NCBI RefSeq assembly: GCF_022984075.1
Contig: NZ_JALAAD010000001.1
Span: forward strand, 248,001-312,000
Direction: 5' to 3'
DNA: 64,000 bases
DNA from: Synechococcus sp. C9
Lineage (GTDB): Bacteria > Cyanobacteriota > Cyanobacteriia > Gloeomargaritales > Gloeomargaritaceae
A program made the translations under genes and the position numbers. Of this stretch, positions 54,956 to 62,318 are shown one piece after another (positions within the stretch are counted from its first letter, which is position 1; each line of letters starts with the position of its first letter). Under the pieces are notes generated by a model. It saw only the letters and a list, made by a program, of their open reading frames with translations, was not told the origin of the DNA and did no database searches.

Positions 54956-55630
54956 ATGACCAGAATTTACTCGATTGAATGCATTTGTGCTGTTTGTGGG
55001 ACTAGTTTTGCATATTCCAAACTGATGAGTACGAATGCTTTTGGTTACCCTGACCTGGATGGACGGCCCCCAGAAATGAAACGGAGTACCATGCACTTTT
55101 GGTTACAGTACTGTGAGAACTGTAGCTACATCAATAGGACTATAGATGAATTGCGCCCGAATGCTCACGCATTGATGAATTCTCACGAGTACAGAAACAT
55201 TTTAACTAATGAGAAATATCCGTTTCTCGCTCGGTTGTTTCTCTGTGATGCCCTGTTTTACCCCGATGACCATCTGCAAGCAGCTAACCAGATTTTGTGT
55301 GCGGCTTGGGTCTGCGATGATGAGGGCAATCACGAACTGGCTAAGGAGCTTCGCAACCAGGTAGCCAATCGGTTGTTAACTTTGCAACCTTTTACCGGTA
55401 GCCAAGCTGGGGACATCAATACGGGGATGATGTTGGTGGATATTCTCAGGCGGGGAGAACGGCTTGGGGATGCAATGGATTTGGTGAATAGTTTGCTCGC
55501 TGACCCAGGTGTGCAAACGAATGAAAATACGGTCAAAATTTTAGAATATCAAGCTCGACTTTGCCAGAATCAGGATACTTCTTGCCACACGATTAGGGAG
55601 GCTTTGGAAAGTTTTCGCACTGCTACTTAA
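54956..55630 (+). CDS. zinc-finger DUF2225-like protein
   Basis: A 224-residue protein. Two CxxC knuckles ('CAVCGTSFAYSKL' near residue 11 and 'QYCENCSYINRTI' near 53) likely bind one zinc, in the spacing of the DUF2225 family. The rest is helical, TPR-like ('AANQILCAAWVCDDEGNHELAKEL', 'MLVDILRRGERLGDAMDLVN'). An AGGAG precedes the ATG. The role is unknown. It lies between the tRNA and the CRISPR locus, in DNA with lower GC than most of the window. It is not a known cas gene. Confidence 0.55.
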   Translation: MTRIYSIECICAVCGTSFAYSKLMSTNAFGYPDLDGRPPEMKRSTMHFWLQYCENCSYINRTIDELRPNAHALMNSHEYRNILTNEKYPFLARLFLCDALFYPDDHLQAANQILCAAWVCDDEGNHELAKELRNQVANRLLTLQPFTGSQAGDINTGMMLVDILRRGERLGDAMDLVNSLLADPGVQTNENTVKILEYQARLCQNQDTSCHTIREALESFRTAT

Positions 55631-55803
55631 AGACACTTCTATCTATTGGGGTGTTGCATGATGGAAGTATGAATTACAGTTTGTGGCTAATTTCACATCC
55701 TGTAGGGGCGGCATTTTCCCCGTGATACTTTGCGATTGCCATCATTCAGCAACGCCAGCGTGTTTAGGCAAGAATACCACCTACCCTTACCAAATACCCA
55801 AGT

Positions 55804-56256
55804 ATGAACGAAAAAGAAATCGAAGAACTCAAAAAGGACATTCAGGCTATCTGTAGCGAGTTTGTTCCTGTGAGTGCCGTCCATTTTCACTACCGCCGTT
55901 GCCACTTCATCTCCCCCCTCTACAAGGAGGAGGGGGTATGGTATTACGACGATGCCGATAAGGCGGTGTATAAGGAACCCTTCGTTGGCGGTGCCAGCGA
56001 GTTGATTGACAAGATAGCGGCTGAAGAAGGCATTACCCCCTACCGACTGGCGGTGTTTGCCTACGACGGAGGCCGCAAGCGCCCCACCGACCATCACGCC
56101 ACTCTATTAGCCAAAGAGAACGGCGGGGCGACCTACTACTGCGAAGAGTTCGACCACCCCTTCTGGCTCTGTGCCCATCTGTTTGATGATTTCGATGAGC
56201 CACCCCAGAGCCTCGGATTCTACCTGCTGAGCAAAGAACGGTGCGTTGATGAATGA
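55804..56256 (+). CDS. uncharacterised protein (DUF6717-like)
   Basis: A 150-residue protein. 'GVWYYDDADKAVYKEPFVGGASEL' and 'HPFWLCAHLFDDFDEPPQ' resemble the pattern that I associate with DUF6717, with less match between. It has no membrane segment or signal peptide. The function is unknown. Its stop is 15 bases before the start of the CARF-HEPN gene, so it may be transcribed with the cas operon, but nothing ties it to CRISPR function. Confidence 0.5.
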   Translation: MNEKEIEELKKDIQAICSEFVPVSAVHFHYRRCHFISPLYKEEGVWYYDDADKAVYKEPFVGGASELIDKIAAEEGITPYRLAVFAYDGGRKRPTDHHATLLAKENGGATYYCEEFDHPFWLCAHLFDDFDEPPQSLGFYLLSKERCVDE

Positions 56257-56270
56257 AAAGGAATGCAGAT

Positions 56271-57710
56271 ATGCCTAACGTGGTACTCCAGATTTTAGGT
56301 ACGAGTGATGTTCTGGTAGATGGAAAACCGGGACGGGAGCTAATTACTGGCTTTAATCTGGATGACATGCAAGAAATTGCTCTGGATATTAGGGATGAAT
56401 TGCTAGGGAATCTGAATCGTGTGGATTTTCCTTTAATTCGTCAGGCACATCAGTATTTAGAAGAATCCCCAGAATTGGTGGTGCTTTTGACGGATCAAAC
56501 GGATTGGTTTCTCGCTCACCCTGCAACTGGAGAAGGATGGCGGGAGATCATCTCCTCCGATGGGCATTGGTGGGAAGAGGTGTTGCTGGCTTGGGCTGAA
56601 AACCAGGGTATTCGCTGTCATTGTGTGCGCTTTAGGGTACCGCCTGAGGTGGAATCGGGGGTTGCGGATTGGGAAGGCATGGCAAAGCAAGTAACTGAGT
56701 TTTTCAACCAATTTATTCAAAATAGCCAGATTCATTTACCTAATGGGCAAGTGCTTTCTTTTGAGACGCTTTTTATTCAGCATAGTAGTGGGACTCCGGC
56801 GCTGAGTAGTGCCCTGTATTTGTGGGGAATTGAGCAACGATTGGAGGGACGAGCGGTGGAGTTTTTGTATCTGTCTCGGCAGGGGGAAGAACCCAGACAA
56901 CATGATGGCTCCCATTGGCAGTGGCGGTTAAAGGTGCCTCAGATTCGGCAATTGTTGGCAGTGCAGGATTTTGCTGGGATTCTGCAATTGGTGAAGGGAG
57001 ATGTAAACAAGAATGTGGAAAAACAAATCTGGCGATTGGATCGGGCGGTGTCTTTCAATTTGCAAGCGTTAAATCTGGGGCTAAATCCTGAAGCAGAAAT
57101 TTTGGAGCGGCTTGCGATTGCGTGTTGGAGTGAGCGAGCCTTTCGGGAGCGGGGGCAATGGATGCACTGGATTTTCAGAATCGCAGGGGCGTTTGAGTTG
57201 GTGTTGAAGTGTTTGCTGGTACAGCAGGGGCAAGGGCAGTTTGTATGGCAACGTCAAGAGGATAGGTCGGTAGATTTATTCCATGAACATGAGCCTGTTT
57301 TTGCACCCATCACAGGGATTGCCAAAGGTATTTCTCAAGGGAGTTTTGAAGGCAAGAAAAATTATCGAGATTTCACCTATGAGTTCGAGCCTATTCCTAG
57401 TAGCCCAGCTCTGGTTCAATTTCAAAATTTCTATTGTAATGCTCCGGGCTGGGTGCTAAATCAAGGTACAACGATTAAATTTGCCGAGATTCGGAATGAC
57501 CTTTATCATGCCCTGCAAGGGGATGTGATTAACCAAGCCTTGGATCAAAAGACTCAGCAGTTACGATGTGTTACTCACTCAGACCACCCGGCGCAGGTGG
57601 CGGTGGGTCATCTGGAGTTTTTGATTGGGTTGGCAGGGATGCAGGGCAAGGTTCAACAGCGGGTGCGGGACTATCAAACGCAAGTGCAAACCATCGAGGA
57701 GCAACCGTAA
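56271..57710 (+). CDS. CARF-HEPN ancillary RNase (Csx1/Csm6-like)
   Basis: A 479-residue protein. The N-terminal half (1-210) looks like a CARF cyclic-oligoadenylate sensor, with 'VLQILGTSDVLV' as the first strand and 'FIQHSSGTPALSSALYLWG' (H171 to P176) as the ligand-loop motif. The C-terminal half has the HEPN catalytic motif RNDLYH (R408 to H413, form R-N-x3-H) in 'FAEIRNDLYHALQGD'. Such proteins degrade RNA when Cas10 makes cyclic oligoadenylate. ATG 56271 follows an AAAGG site by 9 bases; ATG 56253 overlaps the upstream gene. It ends at the base before the Cas10 start. Family assignment is by motif. Confidence 0.75.
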   Translation: MPNVVLQILGTSDVLVDGKPGRELITGFNLDDMQEIALDIRDELLGNLNRVDFPLIRQAHQYLEESPELVVLLTDQTDWFLAHPATGEGWREIISSDGHWWEEVLLAWAENQGIRCHCVRFRVPPEVESGVADWEGMAKQVTEFFNQFIQNSQIHLPNGQVLSFETLFIQHSSGTPALSSALYLWGIEQRLEGRAVEFLYLSRQGEEPRQHDGSHWQWRLKVPQIRQLLAVQDFAGILQLVKGDVNKNVEKQIWRLDRAVSFNLQALNLGLNPEAEILERLAIACWSERAFRERGQWMHWIFRIAGAFELVLKCLLVQQGQGQFVWQRQEDRSVDLFHEHEPVFAPITGIAKGISQGSFEGKKNYRDFTYEFEPIPSSPALVQFQNFYCNAPGWVLNQGTTIKFAEIRNDLYHALQGDVINQALDQKTQQLRCVTHSDHPAQVAVGHLEFLIGLAGMQGKVQQRVRDYQTQVQTIEEQP

Positions 57711-59948
57711 ATGGATTTGGAGCAATGGTTGGTTCAACAGCGGCGGCTCTATGGGGGCGGAGTGCCGGAAGCGGAAACGCAGTTGGCAACCCATCCGGTG
57801 AGCGGCGAGTGGCAAGCATCAGGATATTTACGCAACCAGTTTTGGTGGGGCGGCGGGGCGAGTCGGGAAGCATGGCGGCAGATTGAACAGGACTTGGAAA
57901 ACCGACCCGAACTGACTCAGGTGGCGGCGTTGACCTTTGGACCGGTGCAGACCTTTTTAGGGGCAGGGCAACGGTTGCGGGACTGGGCGGTGGCCTCCTG
58001 GTTGTGTCATTACTTGGCGGCGGTGACGGTCTATCGCTGGCAGGAGCGGGGTGGGGTGGTGCTGTTGCCCCGGCACCAGGGGGTGGATTTGGTGCGATGG
58101 TTGCGGCAGACCGACGATAGCGGGGGGGAGGGCTTTTGGCGGGCGGAGTTGCCCAATGTGTTCACAGGGTTGCATCCCGACCAACCAGGGTGGATTGAGG
58201 GTCAACGGCGGGTGATCCGGCAGGAGTGGTTGCGGTTGATTACCGCCCTGGAAAGGGTGGTGGTGGCGCGTTATCCAAGGTTGCTCAATGGGGTCGGGTG
58301 GCGGGTGATTCATCGGGATCATGCCTGTTTGTGGACGGTGTACGCCGAGTCGGAGCCGATGCGGGCGGCGGGGCTGAGTGAACAGATTGGCGGATTGCAT
58401 AAACAGATCGAGGAACGGAAATTAGCAAGGCGGTGGCAGTATCCCTGGTGGGGGGGGCGCACCAGTCCGACGGCGGGCAGTCTTTCCACATGGCACCCGG
58501 GGCTGAAGCCGCTGGATCAGGGGGGAACTTGGGGGATACCCGATGAGCAACTCCAGTCCTGGTGGGAACGGGTGGCTGAGGGCAGTGGCTTGGCGGGCTT
58601 GTTTTCTAAAGAGGAGCGGTTGAACAGTTTGGAGATGGTGAAGCGGTTGGCATCAACCCCGGATGTGATTGAGTCGGTTTTGCACGAATTGTGGGGGAAG
58701 CAACCCCCGGCTTGTCCCTGGGAGCGGTTCCCGGATCAGACGGCAACGGCGGCGGCTTGGATTACCCAAGTGGTGAATCCTGGGGTGTGGAATGACCAGG
58801 TGGAAACGTTTAACGAACTGATTTTTGCACAGCAACCCTTGACCCATTGGGGCATCCCTGGGGTGGATCGGGCGGGACAACGATTTGCCCATCCCAGGAT
58901 TTTGGAGCGGCGGACGGTGCGGGATCAGGCACCGGAATTGCTGGATGAGTGGGAAAACGAAAAGCTGGCGGGTTGGGAGCGTGTGATCGAGTGGACGGTA
59001 GGCTGGCGGGGGGATGGGGACCAGATGGGGCAATGGCTATCGGGCACCCAGTATCAGGCGCGGCAATTGGCTTGGGAACGCTGGCATCTGGATGGGGACA
59101 AAATTCAGAGCTATGGGTTGGGGATTCAACCGCCGGTGATTCCGCCTCAGCCCCGACAAATTGAGTTGCCCCACGTATTAGACCTGTCGGTGTTGTTCAG
59201 TTATTGGAATGGGGTGTTGTATCCGCTGGTGGAAGATCACCATCTGGGGCGGGTCATTTTTGCCGGTGGGGATGATTTTCTCCTGCTGGGACCCATTACA
59301 GAGGCGGTTGCATTGACCAGTGATCTATTAAAACTCTGGCGGGGGTTGCCCAATCCGGTGACGAGTCCGTTGGAACCGCCCTGTGATGGTTGGGTGCGGC
59401 GGGGGAACGAAATTTATCCGGTGCCGGGGGAAAAGATGGATTTTAGTTTGGGGGTGGTGATTGCCCAGCGACGGATTCCCCAATCCCTTTGGCATCGCAA
59501 CCTGAATCAGGCGTACAAGCAAGCGAAAAAGCTGGGGCGCAATCGGGTGTGTGTGCGGGTGCTGTTCAACAGTGGGCAGAGTTTGGAGTGGGTGTGTCCC
59601 TGGCCCCTCTGGACGTTGCTGATGGAGGAGGTACAGCCGCAACGGGATGCGAAACAGACGGAGTTGAATCGCTGGGAGAAATTATTGGGCTATGTGGAGA
59701 GTACCCGCCTATCCTCCCAGGCGCAGACGGTGTTGGGGGTTGGCTCCCTGATGCGGACCTTGTGGGCGAGTGTGGGGATTGAGCCGGAGGGGTGGGATCG
59801 GGTGTTGGAGTATCGGCGGCGGTTTCCGAGGGAACTGGAGCGTTGGGATTGGTGGCTGAGTTGGATCAGTTTGCGGGGTTTTTTGGCGCGGCAGGAGCGG
59901 GAGCGGCAACGGTGGATGGAGTTGGTGGGAGGGCGGAACCATGCCTGA
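57711..59948 (+). CDS. cmr2: type III-B Cas10 (Cmr2)
   Basis: A 745-residue large subunit of a Cmr effector. The N-terminal motif 'FGPVQTFLGAGQRLRDWAVAS' is the Cmr2 type. The Palm1 motif D435-G-D437 lies in 'GDGDQMGQWLSG', and the cyclase motif GGDD is at 519-522 in 'VIFAGGDDFLLLGP'. These residues make cyclic oligoadenylate from ATP on target binding. I find no HD nuclease motif at the N-terminus ('HRDH' near residue 202 is out of place). ATG 57711 abuts the CARF-HEPN stop, and the 3' end overlaps the next gene by 8 bases. Confidence 0.85.
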   Translation: MDLEQWLVQQRRLYGGGVPEAETQLATHPVSGEWQASGYLRNQFWWGGGASREAWRQIEQDLENRPELTQVAALTFGPVQTFLGAGQRLRDWAVASWLCHYLAAVTVYRWQERGGVVLLPRHQGVDLVRWLRQTDDSGGEGFWRAELPNVFTGLHPDQPGWIEGQRRVIRQEWLRLITALERVVVARYPRLLNGVGWRVIHRDHACLWTVYAESEPMRAAGLSEQIGGLHKQIEERKLARRWQYPWWGGRTSPTAGSLSTWHPGLKPLDQGGTWGIPDEQLQSWWERVAEGSGLAGLFSKEERLNSLEMVKRLASTPDVIESVLHELWGKQPPACPWERFPDQTATAAAWITQVVNPGVWNDQVETFNELIFAQQPLTHWGIPGVDRAGQRFAHPRILERRTVRDQAPELLDEWENEKLAGWERVIEWTVGWRGDGDQMGQWLSGTQYQARQLAWERWHLDGDKIQSYGLGIQPPVIPPQPRQIELPHVLDLSVLFSYWNGVLYPLVEDHHLGRVIFAGGDDFLLLGPITEAVALTSDLLKLWRGLPNPVTSPLEPPCDGWVRRGNEIYPVPGEKMDFSLGVVIAQRRIPQSLWHRNLNQAYKQAKKLGRNRVCVRVLFNSGQSLEWVCPWPLWTLLMEEVQPQRDAKQTELNRWEKLLGYVESTRLSSQAQTVLGVGSLMRTLWASVGIEPEGWDRVLEYRRRFPRELERWDWWLSWISLRGFLARQERERQRWMELVGGRNHA

Positions 59949-60918
59949 AAATACGGTGAATTGGTTGACCTTGACTCCGGCGGGGCCGTTGAGTTTGGGC
60001 AATTTGACCCCGGTGGGGCAGAACAGTGGGCAGGTGGGCTGTCGCTGGCCTCCCAATGGGCATCAGTTGGCGGCCTGTTTGGGATTGCCCAGTTCGGCGC
60101 AGTTGTGGGGGCCGTTTTGGCATTCGCTCGCTTTACCCCAATCCTTCTATGTGCCGTTGCCCTTGCCGGTGTATGCCTTGGATGAGGGCAGGGATGAGGT
60201 CACGCAAGTCTTTCGCCTGCGGGAGGTGGGGGGCTATTGGCAGTCTCGACCGGAGCATGAAGGGCAACCGATTGAGGTGGTGGGGGGTTCCCTGCTGATT
60301 ACGGCGGTGGGGTTACGCCGTCTTTGGCAAGAGAAAACGGTAGAAGCAAAGGAGTTGGTGCAGTTGCCCTGGCGGACGCTGACGTTGAGCCACAACAGCC
60401 GCCACGATTACCAAGTGCGGGAGGAGGGGGGCTTTTTTGCGGAAATGACCACCTTGATGGAACCGGGCTGGTCAATCTTAGTGGGGGTTTTGGGGGACTA
60501 TGAACCGCCGCAGTGGGGGACTTTGGGGGCGGGGGGGATGCCGGTGGCGATTCAGTCGGTGCGGTTGCGGGGTTGGGAGTGGCTGGGGGAGGAATGTGCC
60601 GGGGCAACGGGCGGGGTGTTGTTGACCGGGGCATTGTGGAGCAAACAAACCTATTCGGTGCCCTATCCTGAGGGGGTGCGGGCCTATGCGGCGGAAACCG
60701 GGGTGCCCTGGCAATCCTGGAAAAAGGTGAAGGACCGGCAGGATGTCTCCAAGCGGGTGACGGTGTTGACTCCGGGGGAATGGCTGACTCCGGCGGGGGC
60801 GGTTTATCTTTGGGAACGGGGTTCTCCGGTGCAGCGGTCGGGGCCAATGCCTGACCCTTTTCATCGGGATGCGTTGGGGTATGGACATCTTTGGTTGTTT
60901 CGAGATGAGGAAGGATAA
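59941..60918 (+). CDS. cmr3: Cmr3-like Cas5-group RAMP subunit
   Basis: A 325-residue RAMP protein, fitting the position and size of Cmr3, which binds the crRNA 5' tag next to Cas10. It shows a ferredoxin-like start ('NWLTLTPAGPLSLGNLTPVG'), a central 'LTLSHNSRHDYQVREEGGFFAEM' region as seen in Cmr3, and a C-terminal Gly-rich 'LWERGSPVQRSG' segment. The assignment rests on gene order and general RAMP features; sequence motifs are weak. It overlaps Cas10 by 8 bases. Confidence 0.68.
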   Translation: MPENTVNWLTLTPAGPLSLGNLTPVGQNSGQVGCRWPPNGHQLAACLGLPSSAQLWGPFWHSLALPQSFYVPLPLPVYALDEGRDEVTQVFRLREVGGYWQSRPEHEGQPIEVVGGSLLITAVGLRRLWQEKTVEAKELVQLPWRTLTLSHNSRHDYQVREEGGFFAEMTTLMEPGWSILVGVLGDYEPPQWGTLGAGGMPVAIQSVRLRGWEWLGEECAGATGGVLLTGALWSKQTYSVPYPEGVRAYAAETGVPWQSWKKVKDRQDVSKRVTVLTPGEWLTPAGAVYLWERGSPVQRSGPMPDPFHRDALGYGHLWLFRDEEG

Positions 60919-60920
60919 CG

Positions 60921-61703
60921 ATGGCAAATGAGTGGTTGGTGTGTTTGTCGCCGGTGCATATTGGCGGGGCGGATAGCGATAGTCGGGGCAACAATAATCC
61001 GGTGTTTCGCCTGCCGGATCGGATGCCTGCGATTCCGGGGAGTTCCCTGCGGGGGGCACTGCGGGAGGATGCGGAAAGCCAAACTGCCTTCCGGGGCTAT
61101 GTGGTGAACTGGTTTGGGGGGCCGACGGACAATATATCGCCGGGGCGCATTTCCCTGGGGTGGGGCTGGCCGGTGTGGTGGCCGGTGCATGTCTTGGGCT
61201 ATGGCAATTGGTGGGTGAGTTGTCCGGCTTGGCTCAACCGTTTTCAACAACTGAATCACCGCTCCCCGTTTAACTTTGCCCCGGATCAGGTGTACATGAC
61301 CCATCCTGACTTGGCAAGGGGTTCTAACCTGTATTTGCGCTGGCTGAAGTTGACCAATATCCAAAAATGGACGGAACCCTTACCGGCTCCAGAGGGGGTG
61401 ACGGCGGAATGTCGGATTGTGGTGCCGGATCATTGCATCAATCTGATTGTGGATATGGGGTTGGTGCGCCAGCCCAGGGTGAGTTTGCGGGATGAACCGG
61501 ATGCTAGGGGCAATTTGGTGGAAAATTTGTTTGCGGTCGAGGGGTATCCACCGGGGGCGGTGTTTATGTTTAGCTGGACGGTGCGCCAAAAGGTGGAACA
61601 TCTGGAGGAGTGGCAATCCTTTTTGGAGGGGGATCACACCCTGGGGGGATTGTGGAGTGTGGGTTATGGCAATGTGCGGATTATGAACATTGGGGGGGCA
61701 TGA
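60921..61703 (+). CDS. cmr4: Cmr4-like Cas7-group RAMP subunit with altered active site
   Basis: A 260-residue backbone subunit. The N-terminal 'LSPVHIGGADSDSRGNNNPVF' and 'PAIPGSSLRGALRED' are the Cmr4/Csm3 pattern, and the C-terminal 'LWSVGYGNVRI' is the Gly-rich RAMP loop. In known Cmr4 and Csm3 the RNA-cleaving Asp sits two residues before a conserved Pro (DQP, DSP); here residues 25-27 are N-N-P. So target RNA cleavage may be lost, unless D18 or D20 replaces it. It starts 2 bases after the Cmr3-like gene. Confidence 0.75.
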   Translation: MANEWLVCLSPVHIGGADSDSRGNNNPVFRLPDRMPAIPGSSLRGALREDAESQTAFRGYVVNWFGGPTDNISPGRISLGWGWPVWWPVHVLGYGNWWVSCPAWLNRFQQLNHRSPFNFAPDQVYMTHPDLARGSNLYLRWLKLTNIQKWTEPLPAPEGVTAECRIVVPDHCINLIVDMGLVRQPRVSLRDEPDARGNLVENLFAVEGYPPGAVFMFSWTVRQKVEHLEEWQSFLEGDHTLGGLWSVGYGNVRIMNIGGA

Positions 61704-62137
61704 TGGCGGTCGAACATTACGATTTGGACAGGCGGGTTTTTGACCAACTGCACCGGGGGATACAGCATATCCAGGATTGGCAGGGGGCGGCGAGTGGCAT
61801 TGCGGACTATGTAGCCACCTGGGGGCTGGAGCGGTTTTGGTCTATGTCCCGGTCAATGGCTCTGCTGGGGGGGGCGATCCCGGCACCGGGGCAGGGCAAC
61901 AATGAACAACGGCGTTATTTTGCCTGGGGGGTGGCACGGCTGGTGTTGGCGGAGATTGTGGGGGCGGAATTGCGGATACGGGGGGATATGACCACCCAGC
62001 AGTTTCAGGAGCGGCTGGGAGAATTGAATTTTAATCAGCAGGTGTTGATGAGTGACCTGTTGATTGCCATTGCGGAAACGATTCAGTTTTGGACAATGCG
62101 CCTGAAGGATGCCCGAGATGCTGACATGGATGCCTAA
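61700..62137 (+). CDS. cmr5: Cmr5-like Cas11 small subunit
   Basis: A 145-residue, largely helical protein that fits Cmr5 in size and position. 'DYVATWGLERFWSMSRSMALLGG' and 'RYFAWGVARLVLAEIVGAELR' are amphipathic helices of the kind found in small subunits that line the target RNA. It starts ATGATG, overlapping the stop of the Cmr4-like gene by 4 bases; either Met could be used. The operon then ends and the CRISPR leader follows. No cmr6 or cmr1 comes after it. Confidence 0.7.
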   Translation: MMAVEHYDLDRRVFDQLHRGIQHIQDWQGAASGIADYVATWGLERFWSMSRSMALLGGAIPAPGQGNNEQRRYFAWGVARLVLAEIVGAELRIRGDMTTQQFQERLGELNFNQQVLMSDLLIAIAETIQFWTMRLKDARDADMDA

Positions 62138-62318
62138 CCGCCAACCCCAACCCATGCCCTCAATCCCCGATTCTGTGGTAAAGGTCGGCGGAGTGGCTCC
62201 TACACGGGATTTGCAGGTTTTACAGGGGCGTTTTTGGGCAAAATGTACTAACACCTGTAGGGGGTCGGCGGAAATGGACGCTGGAACCCGCTCTGGGCAA
62301 AGGGTGTAGAATAGGGGA
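62138..62318 (+). promoter_or_regulatory. CRISPR leader with promoter-like element
   Basis: A 181-base gap between the cmr5 stop and the first repeat. TAGAAT at 62307-62312 ends 6 bases before repeat 1, a candidate -10 box for the pre-crRNA. Repeats end in GTTGAAAC on this strand, so leader-to-array direction is plus. Confidence 0.5.

Noticed and set aside
55804-56256. Candidate cas gene (missing Cmr1 or Cmr6)
   Set aside because: The protein has no RAMP Gly-rich loop and is too short; similarity to a DUF6717-like pattern is a better description.
58308-58322. HRDH sequence in Cas10 as HD nuclease motif
   Set aside because: It is near residue 200, inside the Cmr2 core, and lacks the other HD-domain residues; HD domains are at the N-terminus.
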